From an uncultured Lachnospiraceae bacterium (lineage in GTDB: Bacteria > Bacillota > Clostridia > Lachnospirales > Lachnospiraceae): DNA of 64,000 nucleotides. Position numbers and translations under genes: made by a program. The notes under the pieces are model-generated. The model was not told the DNA's origin. It saw only the letters and a list, made by a program, of their open reading frames with translations, and ran no database searches. The DNA lies in the NCBI GenBank assembly GCA_902783375.1, contig CACZQN010000049.1, positions 1 through 64,000 of the forward strand. Reading direction: 5' to 3'. Every line of letters starts with the position of its first letter. Position 1 is the stretch's first letter. Shown here one piece after another: positions 53,246 to 62,874 of this stretch.

Positions 53246-54097
53246 TCACAGAATCATCTCCTCAGTCTCATATTGTCTCCGGAACAGAAGCAGTTCCCGG
53301 ACACCCTCGGCGAATCCGATCGGATAGGCTTCATCGAGTGCCTCATCCACATCCTCTGTCGAACCATAGATTCCAAACGACAGCCACTCCCGAAGACGGT
53401 CTGCGTCCTGTCTCTTCATCAGTTCCCGAAGGATCGTCTTCCGCCGTTCCTTCAGATAGGACCGGTACCGTTCCGCCGCCTCTGCTCCGAGCTGCGCCGG
53501 ATACAGCAGTCGGTACCAGGCAATCTGGATGCCCTCCGTCTCCTGCATCACGAACGCCATATCGTGGAAGATCCGGTCATACATACCGTAATCGACACCG
53601 TCGGTGCCGATGCACTCCCGGTAGGTCACCCCTGCTCCGTGCGTAATCTGATTGATGATCCGGGCTTCGTTGTTCTCCTCGTATTCGTAGAGGTACTCCG
53701 GGATAAAGAGGCCGTTTCCGCCAAGATCCAGCAGAAATGCCCCGTCCAGGCTTTTCAGGATATCCCGGATCCCCCGCAGGGTAAGCGAGGTTCTACTTCC
53801 GTAGTATACCAAAATCCGATGCAGTGCCTGACAGTTCCGGAAGGCACCGTCTCCTGCAGACTCTACTTCCGGCCCCATCGTCACCGATTCAAGCATTCTG
53901 CAGTTGTAGAATGCGTTATGGCCGATGTTTTTCAGATGTTCCGGAAGGATCACTTCCTTGAGTTCCCGGTGCTCCCTGAACGCATACGGCGCAATCTCCG
54001 TCACCGCATCCATCTCCCGCATGCAGGATAAATCCAGCCGCATGGCATCGCCGGTATACTGTTTCAGAACACAGCCGTCCAGAATCAGATCCTTCAT
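53246..54097 (-). CDS. Leucine-rich-repeat (BspA-type) protein
   Basis: A 283-residue protein without a signal peptide. The first half (about 25-125) has short LRR_5-type repeats such as ITEIAPYAF-like and KNIGHNAFYNCRML, VESAGDGAFRNC. The second half is helical and unrecognised. Start ATG overlaps the membrane-protein stop (ATGA). In the operon it may supply a protein-binding surface; that is inference. Confidence 0.75.
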   Translation of the reverse strand: MKDLILDGCVLKQYTGDAMRLDLSCMREMDAVTEIAPYAFREHRELKEVILPEHLKNIGHNAFYNCRMLESVTMGPEVESAGDGAFRNCQALHRILVYYGSRTSLTLRGIRDILKSLDGAFLLDLGGNGLFIPEYLYEYEENNEARIINQITHGAGVTYRECIGTDGVDYGMYDRIFHDMAFVMQETEGIQIAWYRLLYPAQLGAEAAERYRSYLKERRKTILRELMKRQDADRLREWLSFGIYGSTEDVDEALDEAYPIGFAEGVRELLLFRRQYETEEMIL

Positions 54098-54705
54098 AGC
54101 CGGTCCACTCCTTTCCGGAGGATCAACCGGCCGACCAGGATCCGGAACCGGTCATAGGCGGTCTCAAAGATGCCCCAGATCAGAAGCAGATACAGGCAGG
54201 CGAGGCCATAGGCCAGTGCTGCGCTGCCGGTCTTTAAGGACAGCAGGACGATTTCGCCGGCAAACAGCTGTCTGCCAAGCAGAACAACCGGAATCATCAG
54301 CAGGATGAACAACAGCAGATGCAGACCCATGGCAGCGTATCGCTCCTTTGGGGTCGGTCCGCCTGCACCGATCTGTCTCGCCAGGGCGCGGTCCGCACTG
54401 ACATGCTCCCGTTTTTTCCTGCTCCCGTCGAATGCTTCCCGGAGCAGCAGATACAGCTCCATCAGCCCGTAGGTCATGACATGCAGCTTTTCCGCCGCAA
54501 GGATAAATGCCAGCAGGACAGATGCCACGAAGTACCAGACGGCGGAGCGCCGGCCGCAGATCATCTCAACCGCTCCGAGCAGAAAGGCGGCCAGCATCAG
54601 AAAGAAAAGCGTACCCACTCCGAGTACGCCTCCGATCCCGAGAAATATCATCGCCATGGCAAGACAGATCCCGGAAAATGCGATCTTCTTCGGCTTTATA
54701 TGCAT
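54094..54705 (-). CDS. Membrane protein of unknown function
   Basis: A 203-residue protein with four or five hydrophobic segments (about 8-30, 35-50, 57-75, 125-145, 160-185) and a charged cytoplasmic-looking loop (about 90-120). No known motif was recognised. Start ATG 54705 has GGAGGAG ten bases upstream and overlaps the DnaJ gene stop by ten bases. It would anchor the operon products to the membrane, if they form a complex. Confidence 0.65.
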   Translation of the reverse strand: MHIKPKKIAFSGICLAMAMIFLGIGGVLGVGTLFFLMLAAFLLGAVEMICGRRSAVWYFVASVLLAFILAAEKLHVMTYGLMELYLLLREAFDGSRKKREHVSADRALARQIGAGGPTPKERYAAMGLHLLLFILLMIPVVLLGRQLFAGEIVLLSLKTGSAALAYGLACLYLLLIWGIFETAYDRFRILVGRLILRKGVDRL

Positions 54706-55400
54706 CTGCAGATATCTCCTCCCATGCACTCACAGAGCGTGTCCACCAGCCAGAGATCACAGCAGAGATTCCCCATATCGTAATTTCTGTTGTTATTGTT
54801 GTTGACCATCTCATTGCGGCCGCCGAACCGGACCGAATTATAGCGGTTGTTTCTGCTCTGCAGCTGGCTGAGCAGATTCCGGTAGTCGGGATTTCCCGGT
54901 TCCATCTCGACTGCCTTCAGGGCATGATCATATCCGAGAGAAGCATTCCCAAGTCCGACATTGGCAATCGCGGAATAATAGTACCACTTTGCATTTCGGT
55001 TGGAGATTCCCTGCAGAAGACCGACTGCTTCCCGGTAGCTGCGGGATGCAAGGCACTGATAGACGCGCGCCAGTTCCCCGCTGTTCGCCCCCTGCTGATA
55101 ATCACTGGTGGTCTGCTCCCTGTAAGAGCCGTACGCCCCGCTCTGGCCCTGGTTCCCCCAGAAACCGGACTGGCCGTAGGAATAGGTGTTCCCGTAGCCG
55201 GACTGGGTACTGCGCTCTTTGATGATCTCTTCATAAGCCTCCTGAACCTGCTTGAACTTTTCTTCAGCAAGGTCAGCAAGCGGATTATCCACATAGGCAT
55301 CCGGGTGATACTTTCTGGACATCTCCCGGTACGCTTTCTTTACTTCTTCATCGCTCGCATTCCTGGCGATTCCCAGGATTTCATATGGACTTGACGCCAT
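54696..55400 (-). CDS. DnaJ-domain protein with Cys-rich tail
   Basis: A 234-residue protein. Residues 3-70 form a J-domain with HPD at 32-34. A Gly/Ser/Tyr/Gln-rich linker (about 72-108) is followed by a TPR-like helical part (about 110-190), Asn repeats (NNNNNRN) and a Cys-rich tail ([15 protein letters not shown]..). It lacks the zinc and client-binding parts of DnaJ itself, so it is a special co-chaperone. Start is ATG 55400 or the preceding ATG 55403, after GGAGG. It overlaps DUF5685 by 20 bases. Confidence 0.85.
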   Translation of the reverse strand: MASSPYEILGIARNASDEEVKKAYREMSRKYHPDAYVDNPLADLAEEKFKQVQEAYEEIIKERSTQSGYGNTYSYGQSGFWGNQGQSGAYGSYREQTTSDYQQGANSGELARVYQCLASRSYREAVGLLQGISNRNAKWYYYSAIANVGLGNASLGYDHALKAVEMEPGNPDYRNLLSQLQSRNNRYNSVRFGGRNEMVNNNNNRNYDMGNLCCDLWLVDTLCECMGGDICRCI

Positions 55401-56220
55401 CATTTCCTCCCGTCTGATCAAAATGTTTCCAGATTCCCTGATATAAGATATTCCGAAAGATCTCCTGGTCCCTTACGATCGGCAGCCGCTCAAAGCAGGC
55501 CGCTGCTTCTGCCGCCGTCCGCATCAGCACATCCTGCATCTTCTCCCGGAAACAGATATCCATTCCGATGTTCTTCAGCGGATTGTACCGGCCATTCTTC
55601 AGATCTTCGGGATAGTCCTCATACGCATCCATCAGATAGACGAACTTTCCGAGATAAAATCCCAGGCCTCTCAGATCTTCCTCGAAGAGATCGTCATGAA
55701 CGACAAACAGTTCTCCCATCACCCGTCCGAACAGAGAACTCATATTCTCATAATCGGTCGAATTCTTCTTCTCTTCTCTACTGATAATCTGCAGCTGTTC
55801 CGTCATCGCATGCACCTGTCGCGGATACCTTCTGCTGATCTCCTGGAACGCTTCCTTCGTAAACTGTCTCTCCGCATATGCCGCGATCTTATGCTCATCC
55901 TGGATATCATCCTCTGCATGCAGATAGAATAAGGCAAGATTCATATCCGCCGCATACTCCGTATAGCAGGAAGTCAGGACCGGTCTCTTACTGAGCGGAT
56001 GCACCACGCAGCGCTTCTGCTCCGTCGTCACCTCCGGCTCGTAAAGATCGGTCAGCAGCATCGCCAGAAATGTCATATCATAGCTGACAGAAAGCCTTGC
56101 CGGCAGCGTGTACTTCTCTCCAAGCACATGACACAGACCACAGTAGAAAGCCCTGAACTCCACCAGCTCCCTCACCCGCAGATCCGGCTGGCTGACATTA
56201 ATATATCCGAACAAAGCCAA
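55381..56220 (-). CDS. DUF5685 family protein
   Basis: A 279-residue, mostly helical protein that opens [18 protein letters not shown] and has [13 protein letters not shown] near 26-38. It is soluble by appearance. The function is unknown. The match to DUF5685 is from memory of the family pattern, including its frequent place next to a DnaJ-like gene. It heads the six-gene operon and is preceded by a promoter. Confidence 0.75.
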   Translation of the reverse strand: MALFGYINVSQPDLRVRELVEFRAFYCGLCHVLGEKYTLPARLSVSYDMTFLAMLLTDLYEPEVTTEQKRCVVHPLSKRPVLTSCYTEYAADMNLALFYLHAEDDIQDEHKIAAYAERQFTKEAFQEISRRYPRQVHAMTEQLQIISREEKKNSTDYENMSSLFGRVMGELFVVHDDLFEEDLRGLGFYLGKFVYLMDAYEDYPEDLKNGRYNPLKNIGMDICFREKMQDVLMRTAAEAAACFERLPIVRDQEIFRNILYQGIWKHFDQTGGNDGVKSI

Positions 56221-56246
56221 CCCCCTTCCGATACAAACACAACTCT

Positions 56247-56274
56247 ATTCTAAATCATCCCGGAAGAATGTCAA
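56247..56274 (-). promoter_or_regulatory. Promoter for the six-gene operon
   Basis: On the minus strand TTGACA (56269-56274), 16-base spacer, TAGAAT (56247-56252), about 25 bases upstream of the DUF5685 gene. Confidence 0.65.
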
Positions 56275-56330
56275 TCAATCAAGTATAAAATCATTCTAAA
56301 AAACGAAGTCGGTCCGAAAGTCCAACCCCC

Positions 56331-56367
56331 ATAAAAAACCGCCTGCAGTTTTTTTCTGCAGGCGGTT
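56331..56367 (-). terminator. Terminator after serS
   Basis: A 12-bp stem AACCGCCTGCAG/CTGCAGGCGGTT with a T run on the minus strand. Confidence 0.88.
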
Positions 56368-56399
56368 CGACATTCAATTCGTGAAAACCGACCGGCGTT

Positions 56400-56429
56400 C
56401 GATCACGGCGTGTACGATCACGGCGTGAT
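56400..56429 (-). repeat. 15-bp tandem repeat covering the serS stop
   Basis: CGATCACGGCGTGTA and CGATCACGGCGTGAT are adjacent (56400-56414, 56415-56429). On the minus strand this gives a second in-frame TGA (56403-56405) exactly 15 bases after the serS stop at 56418-56420. Confidence 0.8.
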
Positions 56430-57698
56430 CAGGCTCTTGCCGCCCATGTACGGACGCAGGACTTCCGGAATCCGGACACTGCCGTCCTCATTCAGGTTGT
56501 TCTCAAGGAATGCAATCAGCATCCGCGGCGGAGCAACGACGGTGTTGTTCAGGGTTGTTGCGAAATAGTTGCCGTTCTCTCCACGGACACGGATTCCAAG
56601 TCTTCTGGCCTGTGCGTCACCGAGATTCGAGCAGCTGCCGACTTCGAAATACTTCTTCTGTCTTGGGGACCATGCCTCGACGTCGAGGGACTTCACCTTC
56701 AGGTCCGCAAGGTCACCGGAGCAGCACTCCAGCGTCCGGACCGGGATGTCCATCGAGCGGAACAGATCGACGGTATTCTTCCACATCTGGTCATACCAGT
56801 AATTTGCATCCTCCGGCTTGCAGACGACGATCATCTCCTGCTTCTCGAACTGGTGGATTCTGTAGACGCCACGCTCCTCGATACCGTGCGCGCCCTTTTC
56901 TTTCCGGAAGCACGGGGAGTAGCTGGTCAGGGTCTGCGGCAGATCTGCCTCGTTCAGAGTCTGCTCTTTGAAGCGGCCGATCATGGAATGCTCACTGGTT
57001 CCGATCAGATAGAGGTCTTCGCCCTCGATCTTATACATCATGGAATCCATCTCTGCAAAGCTCATGACACCGGTCACGACATCGCTTCTGATCATGAACG
57101 GCGGGATGCAGTAGGTAAATCCACGGTCAATCATAAAGTCTCTTGCATAGGCAAGGACAGCCGAATGCAGTCTGGCAATGTCACCGATCAGATAGTAGAA
57201 ACCATTTCCTGCGACTCTTCTGGCACTGTCAAGGTCGATTCCGTGCAGTTTCTCCATGATATCGGTATGATAAGGAACTTCAAAATCCGGAACAAACGGC
57301 TCGCCGAAGCGCTCGATCTCCACGTTTTCGGAATCGTCTCTGCCGATCGTGACACTCGGATCGATAATATTCGGGATCCGCATCATGATCTCTTTGACTT
57401 TTGCAGACAGTTCGTTCTGCTTCTCTTCGAGAGCAGCAAGCTCTGCGGTATCAGCAGTTACCTTTGCCTTCAGTTCCTCTGCTTCTTCTTTCTTGCCCTG
57501 AGCCATCAGACCACCGATCTGCTTGCTGATCTTGTTCTTCTCGGCACGCAGCGCATCACCCTTCTGCTGGGTCTCGCGGTTCTCTTTGTCCAGTGCAATG
57601 ACTTCATCGACAAGCGGAAGCTTCTCATCCTGGAATTTGTTGCGGATGTTCTGCTTGACGATCTCCGGGTTCTCTCTTACAAACCTGATATCTAACAT
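56418..57698 (-). CDS. serS: Serine--tRNA ligase
   Basis: A 426-residue class II synthetase. The N-terminal coiled coil (about 30-105) that grips the tRNA-Ser long arm is present. Motif 2 is CFRKEKGAHGIEERGVYRIHQFEK in part, and motif 3 includes TTLNNTVVAPPRMLIAFLE. Length is normal. It follows mecA by 26 bases, so the two share a transcript. A strong terminator follows. Its substrate tRNA-Ser(CGA) is encoded about 4 kb away. Confidence 0.97.
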   Translation of the reverse strand: MLDIRFVRENPEIVKQNIRNKFQDEKLPLVDEVIALDKENRETQQKGDALRAEKNKISKQIGGLMAQGKKEEAEELKAKVTADTAELAALEEKQNELSAKVKEIMMRIPNIIDPSVTIGRDDSENVEIERFGEPFVPDFEVPYHTDIMEKLHGIDLDSARRVAGNGFYYLIGDIARLHSAVLAYARDFMIDRGFTYCIPPFMIRSDVVTGVMSFAEMDSMMYKIEGEDLYLIGTSEHSMIGRFKEQTLNEADLPQTLTSYSPCFRKEKGAHGIEERGVYRIHQFEKQEMIVVCKPEDANYWYDQMWKNTVDLFRSMDIPVRTLECCSGDLADLKVKSLDVEAWSPRQKKYFEVGSCSNLGDAQARRLGIRVRGENGNYFATTLNNTVVAPPRMLIAFLENNLNEDGSVRIPEVLRPYMGGKSLITP

Positions 57699-57724
57699 CT
57701 TCTTTTTCCTCTCGTATCCGTATT

Positions 57725-58423
57725 TTATAGCATCCGGAGGACAGACAGCGCCTTATCCCGGACGACGATCTTGCCAGCCTTGTCAAGTTCTTCCATCCGT
57801 TCTCTGCCTTCCGGAACAAAATAGCCATAATCATGAGCCATGACGCACATCTTCTCGAAGGAGTCATCACTCATCCTGTCCTTGTGGAGAATCAGCAGAT
57901 ATCCTCTGCCGTCCTGGTACAGATCACTCCGGATCGCGCGGCCATAGGAAATCGCCTCTGCGAACTCCGTGACCAGATCCATATTCTCAAAGTGATAGGC
58001 CGGGAACAGCACATCCGGCTTCTTCTCCTGCTTCTCTTCTTCCTCTTTCTCAGGCTCAAGGCTGAACTCCGCTTCCTTCCGTTCATCCTGGGAGGAATCT
58101 CCTTTGCTTTCTTCCTGATAGAGGTGGCTGAAGAGGCGCATCATATGGGAAAGAAAATCTTCCGTCTTACCGGCTGAGCTCGCAGCCGAATCGGAAATGG
58201 TGATGTTCAGGCCATCCGGAAGCTGCATGATCTTCATGGTCAGTGTATTCCCCTGAAGAGAATACCCCACTTCCGACTCGGCTCGCTTCAGCAGATCGTG
58301 GAGGAAGCCGGTCGCCGCTTCTGTCTGGTTCATAAAATCAGACAACTGCAGGCCATAGGCCTTCAATTCATCCGTTGTCATCTCACACCGGATGGTATCC
58401 CGATTCAGCTTAATGATCTTCAT
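57725..58423 (-). CDS. mecA: Adaptor protein MecA
   Basis: A 232-residue adaptor that hands substrates to ClpC. The N-terminal part (MKIIKLNRDTIRCEMTTDELKAYG) is the substrate-binding region of the family; a long acidic linker (about 100-140, Glu/Lys-rich) leads to the ClpC-binding C-terminal domain. In Bacillus MecA degrades ComK. The long linker is longer than usual (about 218 residues in B. subtilis). Next to serS, and near competence genes elsewhere in the window. Confidence 0.9.
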   Translation of the reverse strand: MKIIKLNRDTIRCEMTTDELKAYGLQLSDFMNQTEAATGFLHDLLKRAESEVGYSLQGNTLTMKIMQLPDGLNITISDSAASSAGKTEDFLSHMMRLFSHLYQEESKGDSSQDERKEAEFSLEPEKEEEEKQEKKPDVLFPAYHFENMDLVTEFAEAISYGRAIRSDLYQDGRGYLLILHKDRMSDDSFEKMCVMAHDYGYFVPEGRERMEELDKAGKIVVRDKALSVLRML

Positions 58424-58461
58424 CTGTCACCTTTCTTCCACAATGCACATTCTACGGACAC

Positions 58462-58490
58462 ATCATGACACAAACGAAGCTCTTTTTCAA
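58462..58490 (-). promoter_or_regulatory. Promoter for mecA-serS
   Basis: On the minus strand TTGAAA (58485-58490), 17-base spacer, CATGAT (58462-58467), about 40 bases upstream of mecA. Confidence 0.5.
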
Positions 58491-58506
58491 GTCCAAAGTT
58501 CGTCTT

Positions 58507-60909
58507 TTACGCGTTGATCGTCTGCAAAGATCCTGCCGGACGGACCGGAACAGTCGGAATTCCCGGCATCGCGATCGGATCATTCGCTGATTTTTCTTCC
58601 TGGAACGGGTCCACCGGACCCGGAAGGACGATGCCGAGCGCCTCGCGGACGACATCCCGGATCTGGTCAACCAGAACGATCTCGAGGGCATTCTTCGTCT
58701 CCTCCGGAACCTCTGTCAGGTCATCCTTATTCTGCGAAGGGATCAGCACTTTGCGGATGCCGGCCCGCTCTGCAGCCATCAGCTTCTCCGGAAGGCCGCC
58801 GATCGGAAGAACCTGGCCGCGAAGGGAAAGTTCACCGGTCATCGCAATCTCCGGATTCACCGGAATGCCGGTGACAAGGGAGGTCAGCGCCGTAAACAGG
58901 GTGATTCCTGCAGACGGTCCGTCCTTCGGGACAGCACCGGATGGAACATGGATGTGGATATCCCGGTCTGCGAAATTCACCTTCTCGCCGGCAAAGTAGC
59001 GCCGCACCAGACTCATGGATATCTCGGCAGATTCCCGCATCACATCGCCGAGCTGGCCGGTGATGGTCAGGCCACCCTTGCCCGGCATGGCTGTGGTCTC
59101 GATAAACAGAATCTCACCGCCCGCCTGCGTCCAGGCCAGACCAGTCGCAACGCCGGGAATCCCTTTCTTCAGGATCTGGTCATGCAGGGCACGCTTGGTT
59201 CCGAGCAGCTTCGGGAGGTCCTTCGTGCGGATCGTGACCTTGTCGATTCCTTCCTCAAGAATCCGCACGGCCGCCTGTCTGCACAGCAGATCCAGCTGCT
59301 TCTTCAGTCCGCGGACACCGGCTTCTGCCGTATAGTCACTGACCACCTTCCGGAGCACTGCATCCGAAATGGCGATATTCTTTTTCGTCAGCCCGGTCTC
59401 CTCGATCGACTTCTGCAGCAGATGCTCTTTCGCAATATGGAACTTGTCGTTCGCGGTATATCCGGAGAGCGCGATGACCTCCATACGGTCAAGCAGCGGC
59501 TCCGGAATGGTATCTGTTGTATTTGCCGTGCAGATAAAGACCACATTCGAGAGGTCATACGGCACGTTCATGTAGTGATCGGTAAAGGTCGTGTTCTGCT
59601 CCGGATCCAGGACCTCCAGGAGTGCGCTCGACGGATCACCGTCAAAGCCGCGGCTCGTGATCTTGTCGATCTCATCGAGCACCATCACCGGATTGTTCAC
59701 GCCGACTTTGTGGATGGCATCCATGATCCGGCCTGGCATCGCACCGATGTAGGTTCTTCTGTGACCGCGGATCTCCGCCTCATCCCGGATACCGCCGAAA
59801 CTGATCCGGACGTATTTCCTGCCGAGGGCTTCTGCGATGCTTCTGCCCATGCTGGTCTTTCCGGTTCCGGGTGCACCGACAAACAGGATGATCGATCCCT
59901 TTGCGGAATGGCTGAGCGCCATCACCGCGATGTGCTGGAGAATCCGCTCCTTGACCTTTGCCAGACCGTAGTGATCTTTGTCGAGGATGGTTCTTGCCTC
60001 TGCAAGATTGATCTGCTGCTCCTCCGGCTTCTTCCACGGAAGATCGCCGACGAAATCAAGATATTCATAGAGGGAACTGTACTCATGATCCTCTCTCGGC
60101 AGGGAGCGGAAGCGCTGGAACAGGCGGTCGATATCCGGCTTCACATCCGGCGGCAGCTCTGCGGCCTCAAGCTTCTTGCCAAGGACCTCGACATCCGAGA
60201 CATTGTCCGGATCCATCTCATCCAGTTCATCCTGCAGCAGTTCGATCTGGCGGCGGATCATGCCTTCCCGGTAAGCATTCCCCTGCTGGTCCTGGATCTT
60301 TCTGGTGATATCCGCCTGCAGCTCGATGGAATCCCGGTAGTGCATCATCGCGCGGACGATCATATCGGAGCGTCTGCTGACGGAATCCTCCGCAAGCAGG
60401 GCATATTTCTCTTCGACCGACATATCCGCATAAGGACCGATGATGCTGATCACCTCATGGATATTGGTCAGTCTTTCTGAAAAATGCATCGCCCAGTTGC
60501 CCCACTGGAAATGCGACGCAATGTCAGTGAGACTCTGCAGAACCGCACGGAAATTCGCCCGCTTGTCCGCTTCCGGAAGATCATCCACCTCCGGCCGCAC
60601 GAGGCAGTCTGCCGTCAGTTCCGTCGCACTGACATGCACATTGGTGACATCCACACGCTTGGTCGTCCGGACGGCAACCGCGATCTCATCCACCGTATTC
60701 CGGAGGGCCTTGATGATGCCGATCACGCCGATCGGATAGAAATCCGCGGCCGTCATCTCTTCTCTCGGCTTATCCTCCTTCAGCGGAAGGAGCAGGACCG
60801 GCTCCTCCATGCCAAGGCGGTTCCGCTCTGCCATGGTCAGGGTCTCCGGCTCCAGGTTGTACTGCACATCGGTTAAGATAATTGTATTATAGACAGGTAT
60901 GATAATCAT
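58507..60909 (-). CDS. lon: ATP-dependent Lon protease
   Basis: An 800-residue LonA-type protease for damaged and regulatory proteins. The N-terminal substrate domain (about 1-200), AAA+ domain (Walker A FVGAPGTGKTSMG near residue 350; Walker B VMVLDEIDKI) and the protease domain with catalytic Ser in PKDGPSAGIT (about 667) and Lys downstream are visible. The C-terminal tail (about 765-800) is Pro-rich. Start is ATG 60909, seven bases after AAAGGAG; the upstream frame is not supported. Confidence 0.96.
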   Translation of the reverse strand: MIIIPVYNTIILTDVQYNLEPETLTMAERNRLGMEEPVLLLPLKEDKPREEMTAADFYPIGVIGIIKALRNTVDEIAVAVRTTKRVDVTNVHVSATELTADCLVRPEVDDLPEADKRANFRAVLQSLTDIASHFQWGNWAMHFSERLTNIHEVISIIGPYADMSVEEKYALLAEDSVSRRSDMIVRAMMHYRDSIELQADITRKIQDQQGNAYREGMIRRQIELLQDELDEMDPDNVSDVEVLGKKLEAAELPPDVKPDIDRLFQRFRSLPREDHEYSSLYEYLDFVGDLPWKKPEEQQINLAEARTILDKDHYGLAKVKERILQHIAVMALSHSAKGSIILFVGAPGTGKTSMGRSIAEALGRKYVRISFGGIRDEAEIRGHRRTYIGAMPGRIMDAIHKVGVNNPVMVLDEIDKITSRGFDGDPSSALLEVLDPEQNTTFTDHYMNVPYDLSNVVFICTANTTDTIPEPLLDRMEVIALSGYTANDKFHIAKEHLLQKSIEETGLTKKNIAISDAVLRKVVSDYTAEAGVRGLKKQLDLLCRQAAVRILEEGIDKVTIRTKDLPKLLGTKRALHDQILKKGIPGVATGLAWTQAGGEILFIETTAMPGKGGLTITGQLGDVMRESAEISMSLVRRYFAGEKVNFADRDIHIHVPSGAVPKDGPSAGITLFTALTSLVTGIPVNPEIAMTGELSLRGQVLPIGGLPEKLMAAERAGIRKVLIPSQNKDDLTEVPEETKNALEIVLVDQIRDVVREALGIVLPGPVDPFQEEKSANDPIAMPGIPTVPVRPAGSLQTINA

Positions 60910-60935
60910 GCTGCGACTCCTTTCCTTTTTACAAC

Positions 60936-60963
60936 ATGATACCACATTATGATAATTTGTCAA
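60936..60963 (-). promoter_or_regulatory. Promoter for lon
   Basis: On the minus strand TTGACA (60958-60963), 16-base spacer, TATCAT (60936-60941). No CIRCE or CtsR-like heat-shock operator was found next to it. The rest of 60964-61050 shows no further signal. Confidence 0.65.
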
Positions 60964-61050
60964 GCATCTTATATAATATTAAACGCAAATTATGTCTCTT
61001 CCTGTGTGAATCGGGTCTCTGGATCGGTCCCAGGGTAATCTAAAGATGCC

Positions 61051-61095
61051 AAAAAGCCCGGAAAATCAAGGTTTTTCTTGACTTTCCGGGCTTTC
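61051..61095 (-). terminator. Terminator after tRNA-Ser
   Basis: A long stem AAAGCCCGGAAA.TCAAG paired with CTTGA.TTTCCGGGCTTT ends with a T run on the minus strand. Confidence 0.88.
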
Positions 61096-61104
61096 TTCAT
61101 AGAG

Positions 61105-61192
61105 CGGAGCGGGAGGGATTCGAACCCTCGAGCCTGTTACCAGACTACCTGATTTCGAGTCAGGGCCGTTATGACCACTTCGATACCGCTCC
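61105..61192 (-). tRNA. tRNA-Ser(CGA)
   Basis: An 88-base tRNA with acceptor arms GGAGCGG and CCGCTCC, D-arm, anticodon loop CTCGAAA within stem CCTGA/TCAGG, so the anticodon is CGA (reads UCG). A long type II variable arm (GTAGTCTGGTAACAGGCTC) and T-arm GAGGGTTCGAATCCCTC confirm serine. CCA is not encoded. It lies 54 bases after the downstream end of the kinase gene and has its own promoter and terminator. Confidence 0.97.
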
Positions 61193-61210
61193 GGATCAAA
61201 GCACTCCGAT

Positions 61211-61239
61211 ATCATACGCTTTTCTTCGCGGATTTGCAA
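61211..61239 (-). promoter_or_regulatory. Promoter for tRNA-Ser
   Basis: On the minus strand TTGCAA (61234-61239), 17-base spacer, TATGAT (61211-61216), about 12 bases of leader. The boxes and spacing are the same as those of the 6S-like RNA. Confidence 0.65.
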
Positions 61240-61246
61240 GTACTTT

Positions 61247-62827
61247 TTACGCCATTTCAAACAATTCCGCAAAGGCAAAGGTAAAGGTCGTCCCGTTCCC
61301 CACCTCACTGATGACTGAGATGGATCCGTCATGCCTGGTGCAGATCTCTCTGGCGATGGCAAGGCCGAGTCCCGATCCTTTCGCATTCTGCCGCAGTTTG
61401 GAGCGGTAGAACTTATCGAAAATATGCGGCAGTTCTTCTGCGGAGATCCCGACGCCGTGATCCCGGATGGTGATCAGGATCTGGCGGTTCCGGTACTCGA
61501 CCGCATTCTTCAGTTCCTCCGGAAGTGCCAGATTCAGCGATTCCGCACTGGCCGCATCTTTCTGTCCCTGCTTCGGAAGGCCATCCTCCTCCCGGATCCG
61601 GACATCGATGATGCCGCCGTCTTTTGAGAACTTGACCGCATTATCGAGAATAACCATAAACATCTGCTGGATCCGGTCATAGTCCCCGTAGATCAGCATG
61701 ACATCCGTATCAGGTTTCTGGACACGGACGGAGATGCCCCGCTCCGCGCCGAGCGCTCCCGTACTGCGGACCAGTTCGTCGAGGATTTCCAGCAGGTTGA
61801 TCGGCTCGCGGTCGATCACAAAATCCGGATTCTGCAGCTTCGAGAGCGTCAGCAGATCCCCCACCAGGCGCTCCATGCTCTTGGTCTCATCGACCATTCT
61901 GGAATAGTACTGCTTCGTCGTCTCTTCATCCGAGACAACGCCGTCCAGGAGCGTCTCGGTATAGGCACGGACAACCGTGATCGGCGTCCGCAGCTCATGC
62001 GAAACATTTGCAAAGAAATCCATCCGCATCTGTTCCATGTCGGCCCGCTCCTGCTCTGCCAGCCGCAGGCGGTCTGCAAGGCTGTCGATGGCACCGGCCA
62101 GTTCACCCATCTCATTCTCTTCATGGATGCCAGTATGGGCAGAATAATCTCCGTCCGCCAGTTCCATGGCCGTCTGCCGCATCCCCGAGAGTGGGATACT
62201 GATCCTCCGCACCACCAGGAGGCCGAGGACGAGGGACATCAGCAGGGCGATGAACAGACTGATCGAGACGATGCGGAAACTCTGCACCACGACGATTCTC
62301 TGTCCTTCCGCGACCTGGTTCACGAGCACGGCACCGCAGACGGCACCGTCCATATCGGTAATCGGCGCGCCGACAAACTGATAATTCGCCTCATAGGTAT
62401 CGGAGTAAACCGTCAGGTCCGCGATCTGCCCGGAAAAGACTTCCGCAAGCATCGGAGCGACCTCCGCCACATCTTCCGCCGTCAGGGCGATGTTGGTATA
62501 CTTCTGGTCCATCGGATGATCCGGATTCGCCAGAATCCAGACATCGTTGGTCTCCAGTTCTTCGAGCACTTCCATAAAGGAAGGATAACTGATGTAATCC
62601 TCATCCTGGACGAATTCCGAAACACGGTCCGCGATGCTCTTCGCCTGTCTGGCCAGCAGCGTCCGGTTCTGATTCATGGAAATCGTCGAATACATCTGCA
62701 CAAAAATAACGCCGACCAGAATGGCAAAGAGGATCATCACAATTGCAAAGTTGCGGAAAATCATAAAAAAGAGACTATGGGTGATCTGCCGGATCCGATG
62801 GCCACTCTCCGTCCTGTTCTCACGCAT
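61247..62827 (-). CDS. Sensor histidine kinase
   Basis: A 526-residue membrane kinase. Helices at about 22-46 and 184-207 bound an external domain of about 135 residues; then HAMP (about 208-262), the phospho-His in FFANVSHELRTP (H277) and an ATPase domain with GVGISAEELPHIFDKFYRS and GSGLGLAI. A short insertion (about 420-445, KQGQKDAASAESLNLAL) separates parts of the ATPase domain. It follows its regulator by 47 bases. The signal is not known. Confidence 0.92.
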   Translation of the reverse strand: MRENRTESGHRIRQITHSLFFMIFRNFAIVMILFAILVGVIFVQMYSTISMNQNRTLLARQAKSIADRVSEFVQDEDYISYPSFMEVLEELETNDVWILANPDHPMDQKYTNIALTAEDVAEVAPMLAEVFSGQIADLTVYSDTYEANYQFVGAPITDMDGAVCGAVLVNQVAEGQRIVVVQSFRIVSISLFIALLMSLVLGLLVVRRISIPLSGMRQTAMELADGDYSAHTGIHEENEMGELAGAIDSLADRLRLAEQERADMEQMRMDFFANVSHELRTPITVVRAYTETLLDGVVSDEETTKQYYSRMVDETKSMERLVGDLLTLSKLQNPDFVIDREPINLLEILDELVRSTGALGAERGISVRVQKPDTDVMLIYGDYDRIQQMFMVILDNAVKFSKDGGIIDVRIREEDGLPKQGQKDAASAESLNLALPEELKNAVEYRNRQILITIRDHGVGISAEELPHIFDKFYRSKLRQNAKGSGLGLAIAREICTRHDGSISVISEVGNGTTFTFAFAELFEMA

Positions 62828-62874
62828 AGTCTCTGATTCCTCTCTGCCGGAAGAAAGATCCTGCCCTCAGCAGG

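Noticed and set aside
60964..61050. Small gene upstream of lon
   Set aside because: No frame with a ribosome site; the stretch is AT-rich and only holds the lon promoter and the tRNA terminator flank.
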